Shown: positions 23,162-35,770 of the stretch, piece by piece
How the letters are laid out: every line of letters begins with the position of its first letter
How positions within the stretch are numbered: position 1 is the stretch's first letter
Assembly (NCBI RefSeq): GCF_030272615.1
Contig: NC_081405.1
Location: 572,137,752 to 572,201,751 of the forward strand
Direction of reading: 5' to 3'
Origin: Cryptomeria japonica
Lineage: Eukaryota > Streptophyta > Pinopsida > Cupressales > Cupressaceae
DNA: 64,000 nucleotides
The notes under the pieces: model-generated
The model's input: the letters and a program-made list of their open reading frames with translations, nothing else
The model's database searches: none
Told to the model about the DNA's origin: nothing
Made by a program: the position numbers and the translations under genes

Positions 23162-23207
23162 TTGTCGAACACCTTGCATGAGCAGAAGGGAATGTCAACA
23201 CAATGAA

Positions 23208-26200
23208 TCAATTGCTAGGGGCCATAAGGCCCATAGACTCTGAACACCATTTGAACTTCTCTATGCTCACAGCCTTAGTTAAAGCATCTGCAACATTCAT
23301 CAAAGTTTCCACCTTAACCAGCTTCACCCTACCATCTTCGACCATATCTCTAACAAAATGATACTGAACATCAATATGTTTGGTCCAGGCATGAAATGTC
23401 GGGTTCTTAGCTAGGCTAATTGCACTCTGACTGTCATAGTAAATTGTCACTGTACCTTGTTTTATTCCAATATCTAAACACAGTCTCTTAAGCCAAATGG
23501 CCTCTTTACAAGCATGAGTAGCTGCCATATACTCTGCTTCAGTAGTGGATAAAGCAACCACAGCCTGTCGCTTACTCATCCAACTAATTGCACCACCAAA
23601 CAAAGTAAACACATAAGCACTGGTGGATCTTCTGCTATCAATATCACCTACCCAATCTGAATCCACATAACCATGGATATCAAGGGAAGTCATGTTTCCA
23701 ACCGAATTACCATGATAACAGAAAGAATACTCTGATGTACCCTTCAAATATCTGAAGACTCTTTTGACTACATCCCAATGAACTCTACCAGGATTAGACA
23801 TATATCTAGAAAGTACTCCCACTGCTTGGGCAATGTCTGGTCTAGTACAGACCATAGCATACATCAAGCTTCCAACCGCACTCTGGTAAGGCACTCTTCT
23901 CATGTCTTCCGTCTCCAATGGGGATGTAGGACAATCTGAAACAGATAGTTTTGTTCCAACTGTAAAAGGAACACTCAATGGTCTACAATTCTGCATGTTG
24001 AACCTCTGTAACACTGAATTCACATACTTACTCTGGCCTAGCCATAGCTTTCTGTTCGCCCTATCTCTTCTAATTTCCATCCCAAGAATGTGCTTTGCTG
24101 CACCAAGATCTTTCATTTCAAATTTAGCAGCGGGCTGAGACTTCAGTTCTGAAATCATACCTTTCCCTTTACCAATGAATAACATATCATCAACATACAA
24201 TGCAATGAATAAGAAATGATCACCATCAGATTTATAATAAACACAATGATCTGATTTAGAACGTTCAAATCCCAAACTCAACACATATGTATCAAATTTC
24301 TGGTACCACATCCTAGGACTTTGTTTGAGGCCATACAAAGATTTCTTCAATTTACAGACCAAATTACTTTTTCCTTTCACCACATAGTGCTCCGGCTGTG
24401 TCATATAAATATCTTCCTCCAAATCACCATGAAGGAAAGTAGTTTTCACATCCATTTGTTCAACCTCTAAATCATAAGCAGTAGCAATAGAAAGCAAAAA
24501 TCTAATAGACGTCATTTTTGCAACAGGAGAAAATATCTCACCGTAATCAACACCCTCAACTTGAGAGTAGCCTTTTGCAACTAACCTTGCTTTATACTTT
24601 TCAATGCTTCCATCTGAACCAATCTTTTTCTTGAACACCCATTTACAACCAATAGATTTTCGTCCTTCAAGCAATGGTACAAGATCCCATGTATCATTCT
24701 TTTTCAAAGCTGCCATTTCTTCCTCCATAGCAATCTTCCAGGATTCTACATCATTCATACCTAATGCCTCTTCTACAGATTTTGGTTCATCCACACTAGT
24801 ATTCAGAGCAAAAATACATCTCCAATCATCAGGTGAATACCTTTCAGGTGGTTGTCTATGTCTTGTAGACCTTCGAACAAGCTGAGTTGGAGGTTCTTCC
24901 TCCTCTTCTGAAGATTCAGAGCTAGATGAGCTCTCCTCAAATTCTTGCCTATCTAGGGGTCTCGATTCAACTTTTTCAGGTGTAGAAGGAAGTTGAATCA
25001 CATCTTCTTATTTAGTCTGTTCTGGCTGCAATGTAATAGAAGGAGACTTAATTTCTCTAAAAATAACACTTCTACTGTGAATTACCTTTTGTGCAACAGG
25101 GTCCCAAAGCTTGTATCCTTTCACACCATAACTATACCCGATGAAGATACATTTCACAGCCTTGTTCTCCAACTTTGTTCGCTTCTCCTTTGGCACATGT
25201 GCATATGCCTCGCAACCAAAAACTCTAAGATGTCTCAATGAAGGCTTGTGACCTGACCATGCTTCCATAGGCATTTTATCAACAAGAGCTGATGTACGAG
25301 ACCTGTTAATCAGGTAGCAAGCAGTGGCAACAGCTTCAGCCCAAAACTTTTGTTCGAGACCAGCACCACTCAACATACTCCTAGCCTTCTCCATCAGTGT
25401 CCTGTTCATTCTTTCTACAACTCCATTCTGCTGTGGAGAATACGGAGTTGTCTTCTGCCTGTTAATTCCACAGTCTTTACAGAATCTATCAAAATCATTA
25501 GAGCAAAACTCACCACTATTATCAGTTCTCAAACATTTTATTTTCTTTCCAGTCTGCAACTCAACCATTGCTTTAAATTCTTTAAAATGACTAAAAACTT
25601 CAGATTTACTCTTTAGAAAATATACCCATGTCCTTCTACTAAAATCATCAATAAATGAAACATAATATGTGGATTTTCCAATCGAAGAGACATCTACTGG
25701 ACCAAACACATCAGAATGGATAAGATCCAAAACACCACAAGTTTTATGAGAACTCGAGTAAAACTGAATGCGGTTTTGTTTTCCATAAATGCAATGCTCA
25801 TAGAAATCAAAGTCAAGATTACAATCATTCAAACCTTCAACAAGATTTTTATTTTTCAAGGTCCTTAGACCCTTTTCTCCAATGTGGCCAAGTCTCTGGT
25901 GCCATAACATAGTCTTCTCTATAGGTAACTTTGCTTCAGACGAAAGAGCACACTTAGGTACCCAAAAACCATTTCCATCTGCTGAAGGTGAAACCTTCAA
26001 ATCTTCCAATGAAGTATCTGCAGATTTACTTTTTACAGAAGTGCTATTACACTCAACAGTGTATGCATCAAGCTTATACAAAGAGCCAAACCTGACACCT
26101 CTAGCAACTACCATATCACCCTTAATCATCTTACATCCCGTTTCAGAAAAGACTACCTGCACACCCGCATCTATCAGTTTGCTCACAGATAACAGGTTTC

Positions 26201-27254
26201 GTTTTAAACCAGGGATATGCAGCACACCATTAATCCTTTTTATTCTACCATCAGAAAACCTGATTCTAACTTTACCTCGACCAACAATGTCTAGAGGTGA
26301 ATCATCACCCAAGTACACCTTACCTCCATTAAATCCTTCATATTCAGAAAACCAATCTCTATTGGAAGTCATATGAAAAGATGCACCTGAGTCAATTAGC
26401 CAGGCATCATTACCTGTATGAGTCACCAAAGCCGCAATAAATGCATCGCCATCTTCCTTGTCGGACTCAGAATCAGAATCGAACCTTTTCTTTTTCTTCT
26501 TCTTCTTTTCTTCTTTGCAGTCCTTACGGATGTGACCCAGTTTACCGCAATTCCAGCAAATGACTTTGGACTTTCCAGGAGATTTCGATCTCCCTTTGGA
26601 TTTGGACTTGTCGCGCTTCTCATTCTTCTTGCCTTTCTCCTTAGGTCTTCCACGAACGGTTAGGGCTTCCTTTGAACTGATGGATACCTTCCTTCGCATC
26701 TCTTCACCGAGTAGGGCACCCACCACGTCTTCAGATTTCAAAACAACAGAAGTACTACCGATAGCCATAACAAGAGAATCCCACGAATTAGGCAAAGAGC
26801 AAAGAAAGATCTGACATTTCTCCTCCTCGTCCATCTTAACACCGACAGATACTAATTGAGCCACCAACATATTGAATGCTTCCAGGTGGTCTACAATTCG
26901 TCCACCCTCTTCCATCTTCAAGGAATACAATTTCTTTCTTAAGAAAATTTGATTTAATAAAGATTTCACTTGATACATCTCACCAAGCTTAGTCCATAGC
27001 TTCTTTGCAGAGTTTTCTTCATGGACATTGATTAGAACAGAGTCTGCCAGGCACAGTCTGATTAGACCCTTGGCTTTCCGGTCCATAACATCATACTGAG
27101 CTGCTGCAGTAGGATCTGAGGGCCTTTGGACATTCGCATCAACAACATCCCAAAGATCTCGATCTATTAGCAGATCTTCCATCTTCAGCTTTCACATCTC
27201 AAAATTACTTCCATTAAATTTCTCCACCTCTATTCTCCCTGACGAACTCGCCAT
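23208..27254 (-). pseudogene. Copia-1 gag-pol polyprotein, one frame with two nonsense codons
   Basis: From the ATG at 27254 a single frame of 1,348 codons runs to 23208, interrupted only by TGA (27194-27192, codon 21) and TAA (25010-25008). Domains in order: UBN2-type gag; CCHC knuckle (CWNCGKLGHIRKDC, about residue 233); protease (WLIDSGASFHMT, DSG about residue 288); GAG-pre-integrase (LWHQRLGHIGEKG); integrase core (LIHSDVFGP; CLRTDNSGEF; QQNGVVERMNRT); RT (AKGYSQVEGVDYGEIFSPVA; LYVDDMLF, about residue 1020); RNase H (DWVGDIDSRRSTS; STTEAEYMAA; ADALTKAV). The TGA replaces the tryptophan normal in copia gag (EMWKLKM context); the TAA lies between integrase and RT. The pre-integrase finger has lost a cysteine (FYEHC). 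Length equals that of active copia polyproteins. A second start at 27182 lies after the TGA. Confidence 0.93.
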
Positions 27255-27364
27255 CTGAATATTCCTGCAACAAGATCAAAAAGTGTCTTCTGCACAAGCT
27301 CCCACTCAAAACTGGATTAGTTCAAAAAACCCAACTGCCCACAATTGAAACCAAAGGTGATCAG

Positions 27365-27376
27365 GCTCTGATACCA
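27365..27376 (-). promoter_or_regulatory. Copia-1 primer-binding site
   Basis: On the minus strand TGGTATCAGAGC lies two bases after the 5' LTR. It is the standard copia site, complementary to the initiator tRNA-Met 3' end, with no mismatch. Confidence 0.92.
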
Positions 27377-27378
27377 CT

Positions 27379-28273
27379 TGTAAGGAAGTTAAGTAGCGGA
27401 AACAACTTCCTACACTAACCTTGAGAGGAGGGTAATGCAAAACTTTTTTAGATCATTACAACAGTTATAGAAAATAGAAATAGATATAATAACATTCATA
27501 CCACAACACAATGATTTACGTGGGGAAAACCCTTTCGGGAGAAAAACCCCACCCTCCAAAAGCAGCTCAATATTTTATTCAGCAATCAAAAATAGATTAC
27601 AACATACTTGCAGAGCAAGCTCTTCGCAGGAGTACCACTAATCAGAGATTCAGAGGCAACTCAATAGCCATAGGACTCTTACACCCAACCTCTATCTCAC
27701 ACACCTCATAAATAGGAGATACAATACAAGAAACCGTCAAACGGTATTACAAAACCATGGGCTAAAACCACCCAATAAGGTGTAGCCGACCTTATCTCCC
27801 TTCTAGATGCCCTATGACATGTTAAAGCACACATCAACACGTGTCGCTCCCTTTTACAGCTCATTTATGTATCCGATACAAATTATTTTTTCCTATTTCA
27901 GGAGTACAAACTTTCGGAGGCCATAACTTGAGAACCGGGTGTCCGATTGACAAATTGTTTGAAGCGCCAGAAAGCTCGCGAAGTGCTCTATCACCTCGTA
28001 ACTAGCTGCACCGGTTACGGCCACTTTTCAGGGCATTTCAGAGCCTCTAAAGCCCCCAAAATTAAGTTTAAACATTTTATTGCACCCCTCCAAGACGAAA
28101 ACTTTAATATCTTCAAAACTAGCTGTGACCTTGCGACGCAACTTTACCGGAATGCTTATCTAGCCAACTAGAAGCTTCAGGGAGAGTTTCGCACCATTTT
28201 GTGGTCAAATAAAAACTTACTATAAATAGTAACCTCACATAAATGCAAGGTTGAGACACCATTTTTCCCAACA
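27379..28273 (-). repeat. Copia-1 5' LTR
   Basis: Higher-coordinate LTR, upstream in the sense of transcription; 895 bp like its partner. Confidence 0.95.
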
Positions 28274-28880
28274 CTGATCTGACCCATTTGAATCTATGAT
28301 GTCGATCTCATCACTAGTAGGCCTAGGAATGGCTCCTAGCTTCGACATCACTCGTGAGTGTCGGATGTATACAGGAACGTCAGTAAGAACACATTGATTG
28401 AACCCAAACTATCGTTGAACTCGATCGAAGTAGAAGGGAACGACTATGTGGCTATACTGTCCCTCTAGCAGAAGGTTCCTCTGCATGCTGAACATTTTTT
28501 TGCATAGTCCTGCCCACATGGACATCTTGAGGTAGGGTCTCCATATGAATCTACCCACTGTCAATCTATCTAAGCTCAAACTCCAATACAAGAGATCGTC
28601 GAATCACCACTCCAGGGTAAGAGGATAAGCATATACCCTAGGCTGCTTTGGGACTAGCTCTATGGGGGATCGACCAGGTCTAGTGCAGGTAATATGCTCA
28701 AACATCCACACTTGTAGTAGTGTGCATGTCATCAGACTACATCCCTGTCTGAACACATACTCCCCAAGGTCATGATGGAGATGCGCAAGCATGCTCCGAC
28801 CCCAAGAGTATACTCTCCTGTGTCTCTCCATAGCTCATATGGCATAGATGAGTCCTCCATGCATATGTGTGTCGTGCCCA
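28274..28880 (-). pseudogene. Middle part of second antisense PMD gene (right of Copia-1)
   Basis: Minus-strand reading frames at 28831-28604 and 28591-28409 show PMD features: YSWGRSMLAHLHHDLGEYVF, LLQVWMFEHITCTRPG, then GRFIWRPYL and VPFYFDRVQR. A stop lies just upstream of the first block, and another between the FDRVQR and the following FGFNQ. Copia-1 then interrupts the frame at 28274. The exon upstream of 28880 is missing, and sequence there switches to a PPR fragment. This gene lies antisense and downstream of the Gypsy-1 integrase, as the Gypsy-2 PMD gene does in its element. Confidence 0.75.
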
Positions 28881-28904
28881 TTAGGGCACATGACTAATCT
28901 GCCT

Positions 28905-29480
28905 AGCATTATTCTTTGATGTCAACCCATATTCTAGCACAGGCAGTGGGGATAGTGGCAAAAAAATTGACTTTATGCCTGCCAATTGCATTTGTTTAAA
29001 ATGTTATAAAGCCTTTTCAACACAACCATTCTCTGGAAATATTGTGATCATTGCATTCCATGAGAACATCTCTTTGAGGCATTCTATCAATATTTGACAA
29101 AAATCCACCTTCATTATGCTTTGATAGATGTCTATACCCCTTTCCAAAGCTCCTATTTTATCACAGGCAGGGAGGATGCTTGTAAAGGTTGTTGATTCTG
29201 GCTTTACATCTGCCAATTGCATTTGCTTGAAAGTCTCTAAATACTTTTCAACAAATCTTTTTTTGTGCATATCCTGGAATCATCACAAGAAATGAAACCA
29301 TTTTTTTTTCAGCAATACTGCCTTTGTCTATGCTTCAATGGATGCCCATACCCTATTTTCAAAGCTTCTATTTTGACATAGGCATGGAGGTTGTTAACAA
29401 AGGTTGTAGAATTTGGCTTTAGACCTCCCAATTGCATTTGCTTGAAAGTTTCTAAAGCCTTTTCACCAAATATTTAAAAC
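28905..29480 (-). pseudogene. PPR (pentatricopeptide repeat) pseudogene fragment
   Basis: Three degenerate, mutually similar repeats are read on the minus strand with the PLS-type consensus: FKQMQLADVKPESTTFTSI, LPACDKIGALERGIDIYQSI, FSWNAMITIF and NGCVEKAL. The clearest piece is 29004-29270. PPR proteins bind RNA in plastids and mitochondria. Stops and frameshifts are frequent, both gene ends are missing, and the left end abuts the PMD fragment. Likely an old processed or truncated PPR copy. Confidence 0.8.
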
Positions 29481-31516
29481 CTCATTTATGACTTCAAGGC
29501 TAACGACAACTTTGATGAACACATTTATGGGGAAACAGGGGAACTCTTAGTTGGGAATAGAGGAAGAACATTTCCCTTGGCACGACTAAGGGCTTGTCTT
29601 TCTGCATTACAGGGTGTAGCTTGCAATTTATCACTGAGATATCATGCTTGATGATTAAATAAATGCCTATGTTCTGGATTATGGGTTTGCTGGGATGACC
29701 ACACAGGGGTAATCACATCTCACCATAAGCATAGTAGGTACCCATGGCTACTTGGCCCCTAAATACACGCTCTACGGACGTCTCACTAGTTGGAGTGATG
29801 TCTACAACTTTGGCATGGTCTATACATTTTAAATTATGATTTTGCAAAAATTGTCTTATATCTATGAATGTATGTGCAATCTTTTTTCTCTTTGCAAGAA
29901 TTTTCTTCCAGCATATTGTCATAAATTTAGAAGATAATCAATTTTAGAATTAAATTTTATGCATGAAAAAGAATCATAAAATCATCATCCCTTAAAATTG
30001 AAAGTAAAAATGGACACATACTTCTAGCAAGTGTGAATTATAAGCTAAGGACCCGAATCACTGCATATAGAAAATGGTCTTAGTTAGAGTGTAATTGTTG
30101 GTTGGATTAAGAAAAATTGTAAATGGATACACCCACGTTCAAACCTTAGCATGTTCTGTTCTTGAGTCACACACATGAATAAGACTTTGAATGTGGGATC
30201 TGTGTTTTTGCATGCTTTTACTTAACATGTAGACCAATTTATGATGCATGGTTATGTTAGCTAATAAATCCAAAAATCGTTAGCTAGGGCTCTCCAAGGG
30301 TCAAAATTATGTGCAAAGGCATTTAGGAGAAAGGTCAAGACTAAACAATGCAAACCTTGAATAGAAGCAACATGTGCAGTAACACTTCTTGAAAATTGAA
30401 AAGAAACTAACTAACCCTATTCTAACCTAACCTAGAACTTTGATACCAAGTTGGAGTTATTTGTTCAACCCCACAAGTCCATGAATCACCTGCAAGAAAA
30501 ATGTCTATCACATGTGAAGAGAAGAAGCCATGATTAATTATATACAACCTTGAGAGAGAATTGATCCATAGAGGAATCTGATATTGAGATTAACCTGTAA
30601 ATGAATTGGATAAGTTACAATGCATGAATGAATTGCTTTATAAATAGCAAGATAAAACTAATATAAAATTATGAAACTAATATTACTCGAAGGACTAAAG
30701 ATTAGCTCAACTAAGTGAACTAAAGATGATATAGTAGTTTTTATATTTCATGGCACATACAAAATTTTCATCTGTACCTACAAGTGAACATCACATCCCT
30801 AATAGTACCCTCTGTCAAGTATGAATAGAAATATTATGAATTTAAATGGTGTTCATTGTGATAGTATTTTTTGCTATATAATACACCTACATTCTATTGA
30901 TGTTCATTTCCTACTAATGGAACTTTATGGGATGACTTCCTTTTATTACTTCATGATTGACTCGTGGTGCTTTAAGACTATTTAGGTTTATCTTTTTTCT
31001 TGCATGGAAAATATTGAAATGGTGAGTGACTATCTTCATCTAAATAACAATAATTTGACTCAAGAGTGGTCTTTTATGATCTTCAAGGCATTTAAAAATT
31101 TAATATGGTAATGATTTAGGACATAAAAATAAATACTATATTTAGGTAAATCCATTCAAGACTATGACAATCCTCATAGGCTTTGTTGAGAATCGTTACA
31201 TGACAATTTTCCTCTTGGGGATATTCTCAAGGGGGTAATAAGAGATTTTTATATACACACACCTCTTATTCACAATGCCTATCCACCTTGACTCCCATAA
31301 CCATCTTGTTATCTTCCATGAAATTTATAGTAACCATATGATGTAAAATTTTATTAATGTTAGGCATGCTTGCATCTCTTAATGTCTTGTTTATGAAATA
31401 TGACCCATAAAAAAGTAATTTGGGTGGATCTTGATTAAACTATTACGATGAACAACCTCCTTGTTTGCATTACACCACTACTCACCTCTTATTTATGACT
31501 ATCCTAGAGTGATTAT
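29481..31516. other. Unassigned AT-rich spacer
   Basis: No gene recognised. A minus ORF at 29713-29922 (69 codons) has no domain I know. At 30438-30448 the + strand reads CTTTGATACCA, the reverse complement of a copia-type primer site; it may mark an eroded copia LTR to its right, but no partner LTR or TG/CA end is clear. Confidence 0.4.
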
Positions 31517-33987
31517 TGTTAGGATAACCGATGAACAATTGAGAGGGGGGGTGAATAAGTTGTTAACATATTATAACTTTTAATCCACTTAATAACCTTT
31601 AAACAGATCAAGTACCGGTAAATAACATACAGATGCCGACAGGAACAAATACCAGTAAACAATACAACTTAACAATTAAACATAGGGTCAGTGCAAGAAG
31701 ATGAGTCCACTTTTTGGCCAAAAAGTGGAAGTGTTTTCCTTGATTTTTATGATTTTGTCTCATTTGAGCTTAAATTTTGAAACACTTAGAGATTGAATCT
31801 TGGAAAAAGTCAAGAATATAAAAGATAGCCCTCTGAGTGTACTTTCCAAATATGTAATTTATTTTAATACCCACATAATAAAAAATAACTTTTTGAATGG
31901 AGTTCTGAAAACTATGTTTTAAAAATGCCTGTTTCAGGACCATACCATGCATGTGTACGACCCACACTTTTTGACACAATTAAAATTATTTTCTCAAACC
32001 ATTTTGGGAAATGGTTTGTAACACACTAAAGATTGATGAGCATATTTTTCTGTATTTTTTTTCTAATATTTTTTTTTTAATTAATTTTTTAACGGCCGTA
32101 ATTATCTTCTTAAAAATTTGACATGTACAACCCACACAATTTGATGTAAACTTAACATTTTTTGATTTTTTTTTTTTAAATACAAAATAATTTTGTGTAG
32201 ATTGATGACATATAATTTTTTTTCCAAAATTCTTTAAAATAAAAAAGTTATAAAATTAACAAAATTAGTTAATATTTCAAATTTATGGACACGATTTAGT
32301 ATAAATTAAATGAAAAATAGTTAAAATAATCAATTTTTAAATAGATTTACATATTTAGAATCTAGACGGTATAATCTAAAATGGGTTTTAATTTCGTATA
32401 AAAATTCTCTGATTAGAGGCACGTAAACTATTTCAGAAGTTCATATTTGTGCTTTCATTTATGGAGATTTGAATTTGTAGGTCCATGTCTCAGGTGTGAC
32501 CATCCCAGGCCTATCCCAAGCCTAATCCCGAGCCAAGTGGCGGGTTGTGGAATCAACTTCCACAAAACGGGCCCCCGTTTTCAAACAAGGGCAGCTTGTG
32601 GAAAAAAGGAAAAATGCGATTTAGAAACGGGGGCCCGTTTTTAAAAAACGGGCCCCCGTTTCTAAAAAATGGGGGCCTGTTTTGTTTAAAAGCGGGCCCC
32701 CATTTTATAAAAAAATGGGGGCCTATTTATTTTTGCTTCAGACCCCCGTAACCTTTCAGCTCAGTAGCCCGAAGCATAAACGGGCCCTTGTTTTTTGAAA
32801 ACGGGCCCCCATTTATAAGAGTGTGTTTTCCAAAGCATAGACTTCCGTGAATTTGTGACTCATTACCTTGCACTTTCCCCATATAATAAATGCAAAGAAA
32901 CCATACCACATAACACCATGATTTGTATGTGGGAAACCCGTAAAGGAAAAAACCACGGTGGGAAGCCTACCCACAACCAAATGATACTTCTGCAAAAAGT
33001 ATGTGATACAATGAGGGGCCTACACATGCAGGAAGGCACATTTCCTAGAGTGTACTGCTCATTACAAAAGAGTCTCATTGACTAAAGAGGGGCTACAACC
33101 ATCTCAAGATAAATGGACAACAATCCAGAATAAAGAACTGCTAGAAATAACATCTACCATGCCTGATTACAGCCCTGGTTAAGCTCAATACCAGAGGCCT
33201 TTGACCTCTTCCTTAATCCCAATTTGATCACCTATGATTGAACAAATCTCCTTCGCATATGATATTGCATTCCAAGACCACGAACACTTATTCCATTTCC
33301 ATGCCACGATCTACAATGAGATCTTACATCATTTTATACAAACCCTAAGGCCTAAACCAATTAGGTCGACCACCTAAAAGATATTAAAATAAGATCATTG
33401 CATAAATCCATATTACAATGATATGCCATGTCATATTAAGACCAAAATAATAATAACCAATCCATAGATCAACCCGAAACATCCTGGTAACGTGTATAGA
33501 GTACACGTTATCATGTAGTCCATAACCTAGATAGGTACTGGACCTATTCTGGGTCCACCACGTCAAAGAAATGTCTTCAAGAAATTGAAGCATGATCAAA
33601 GAACATCTTCAACATCCTGAAATCCATCTAGAAGCTACACCAACATCAATTATGCATCTTTCCAAGATTCCTCAGTGAGAGCTCTACCGATAAAGCCTTA
33701 AGCTAGTGTCGGTAAGGGTTTACCAGAGTGTGTGATAGCATCCAATTACCACGTCAATACCAACTGACCAATACATTATCCAGAAGCACATACCACATGT
33801 AAACAATCACATTCCATAGATCCAAACATGCCGAAAGTGTCCAACAGATAGTCTCTTCTGCCGGTAACACTAGATCTTCTACTGGTAACCAAAACCTGTC
33901 TGCCGGTAACCAATCATAACAGCTAGTGTTGACATCAATGACAAAACATCAATGCAACACATAATCAATTCATCCATCATGCCAACA
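31517..33987 (-). repeat. Copia-B 3' LTR, split by a DNA element
   Basis: 31517-31684 and 32880-33987 align to the uninterrupted 5' LTR; the interval is the nested element. The polypurine tract (ATCTCCCCCTTT on +, 33988-33999) lies beside it. Confidence 0.92.
31685..32879. mobile_element. 1.2-kb TIR DNA element, copy 1, inside the Copia-B LTR
   Basis: Begins GGGTCAGTGCAAG and ends CTTGCACTTTCCC. The ends form an imperfect inverted repeat of about 25 bp (GGG..AGTGCAAG...ATGAGTC). The flanking CATA at 31681-31684 and 32880-32883 is a short target duplication, and the empty site is seen in the other Copia-B LTR. No transposase ORF, so non-autonomous. The second half holds GC-rich palindromic units (ACGGGCCCCCGT type) at 32565-32815. 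The superfamily is not assignable from what I see. A second copy is at 60835-62064. Confidence 0.85.
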
Positions 33988-34336
33988 ATCTCCCCCTTTG
34001 GCATTGATGGCAACACTAGATGTGAAAAATATCTAAGTACCAAGAAATGCCAAACAAGTCTCCCCCTGTGGAAGATAACCAATATTCTCCTAAATATCAA
34101 TAACTCTCTCCCTATGAATGATATCTCTATAAAGTTCTAAATATATTTTTTTTCACATCACTATCTCTCCTCCTTTGACATCAATGCTAGAAATCTGACA
34201 AAAATATCAAAGCAAGAATATAAACCTCTGAATCTCAAAGCTAACTACTCCTCCTGAGTAGTAGCACCACTCATCAGTGTCGGAAATGAATAATATCTTT
34301 GATAATGCATGCCAGACTGATGGCAAACTGCATCAA
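33988..34336 (-). other. Copia-B untranslated 3' region and polypurine tract
   Basis: Non-coding between pol and the 3' LTR; carries repeated CTCCCCCTTT/TCTCCCCCT motifs on the + strand (purine-rich on the element strand), as in Copia-A. Confidence 0.7.
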
Positions 34337-34960
34337 TCAAGTCTCTGCCAGAGGGGCAGAAACCCCTAGCCTGTCTCTTAAATATTTAAATGATTCCTTA
34401 GACAACGATTTAGTGAATATATTTGCAATATGTTCTTTAGTGTTCACATAAACCAATTTGAATTCCTTTGCTTCTACCTTGTCCTTCAGAAAGTTATACT
34501 TTATTGATATATGCTTAGTCTTAGAGTGAAATACTCGATTCTTAGACATGTCTGCAGAGTTATCACAGTAGATAACTACCGGTTTACTATAATTTACCCT
34601 GATATCCTTCAACATTTGTTTCATCCACAAGACTTGAGTGCAATTAGTTGCTACTGCAACATACTCAACTTATGTAGTAGATAAAGAAACATGACTGTTT
34701 TTTGCTGATCCATGAAACCAGTTTCTTTCTAAGAAAGAAAGCTCCACCAGAAGTGCTCTTCCTGTCATTATTATCTCCTGCCCAATTTGAGTCAGTATAT
34801 GCACATAAAGTAAAATCATCATTTTTAGAATGCCATAAACCATATTCTGTTGTTCCTTGCAAATACCGGAATATCCTCTTTACTGCACATTCATGATTTT
34901 CTTTAGGATTACTTTGATATCTTGAAATAATACTTACTGCATTCATAATATCCAGTCTAG
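34337..34960 (-). pseudogene. Copia-B RNase H (broken)
   Basis: Two frames together give SNWAGDNNDRKSTSGGAFFL, LVSWISKKQSCF and, after a frameshift, DNSADMSKNRVFHSK, HISIKYNFLKDKV and EHIANIFTKSL, ending RLGVSAPLAET. The same domain as in Copia-A but better preserved. Confidence 0.88.
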
Positions 34961-35770
34961 TCTAAGTTAGATATAACAGACCACCAATCATAGACTTATA
35001 CCTTATCGGATTTACCGGTGTAGAAGTATCCTTGATAGATAATTTCTCACTTGTCACCATAGGAGTACTTATCGGTTTGGAATTATCCATACCAAAAATT
35101 TTCAACAATTCCCTTAGATACTTAGTTTGATAGATAAAAATGCCTTTCTCAGTTTGAGTAATTTGCAAACCTAAGAACATTCTCATCTCATCAATCATGC
35201 ACATTTCAAATTCATTCTTCATATTGTTAGCAAATTCCATGCACAATTTATCTTCTCCTCCAAAAATGATATCATCAACAAATACTTCAATAATCAGAAT
35301 ATCATTATCAGTGATCTTATAATATAAATTAATATCAACATTGCCTTTAGTAAAACCAAGCTTCAAAAGATATTTATCCAACCTTGCATACCAAGCTCTA
35401 GGAGCCTGTTACAATCCATATAAAGCTTTCTTCAATCTACAAACCATATCTTTATCATTCGTCAGTGAAAATCCATCAGGTTTATCAATGTAAACTTCTT
35501 CCTCAAGTTCACCATTAAAAAATGCACATTTAACATCCATTTGATAAACCTTATAGTTCTTATGAGCTGCATAGGCAAGGAATAGTCTAACAGCTTTAAT
35601 TCTAGCTACAGGTGCAAATGTCTCACCATAATCAATTCCTTCCATTTGAGAATATCCTTTACAAACCAATCTAACCTTTTTTCTTACAATTTGACCATCC
35701 TCATTCAGTTTATTCCTAAAAACCCATTTAGTTCCAATAACATTCTTGTTTTTAGGCCGAGGAACGAAAG
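34961..35770 (-). pseudogene. Copia-B reverse transcriptase (broken)
   Basis: RT motifs [41 protein letters not shown] and LKKALYGL at 35409-35669; after a stop, the catalytic region as VFVDDIIFGGEDKL (Y of YVDD replaced by F) at 34962-35381, then STPMVTSEKLSIKD and YKSMIGGLLYLT. Stops at 35406-35408 and 34960-34962 break the frame. Confidence 0.9.

Larger units (their letters stand above)
22257..28273 (-). mobile_element. Copia-1, nearly intact Ty1/copia element
   Basis: 6,017 bp with two 895-bp LTRs (22257-23151 and 27379-28273), each starting TGTAAGGAAG and ending TTCCCAACA as read on the + strand. About 22 differences separate the LTRs by hand count (about 2.5%), mostly transitions. Flanks CTAAT (22252-22256) and CTGAT (28274-28278) are a 5-bp target duplication with one change. 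The element transcribes leftward and is inserted in the antisense PMD gene downstream of Gypsy-1. Confidence 0.95.

Noticed and set aside
25882-26376. 164-codon + strand ORF inside Copia-1 and similar ORFs at 23902, 24604, 25324 and 26418
   Set aside because: They are antisense shadows of the copia polyprotein frame; no domain of their own.
30438-30448. Copia-type primer site marking another LTR element
   Set aside because: A short match without TG/CA ends, a polypurine tract or a partner LTR; kept only as a note in the spacer entry.
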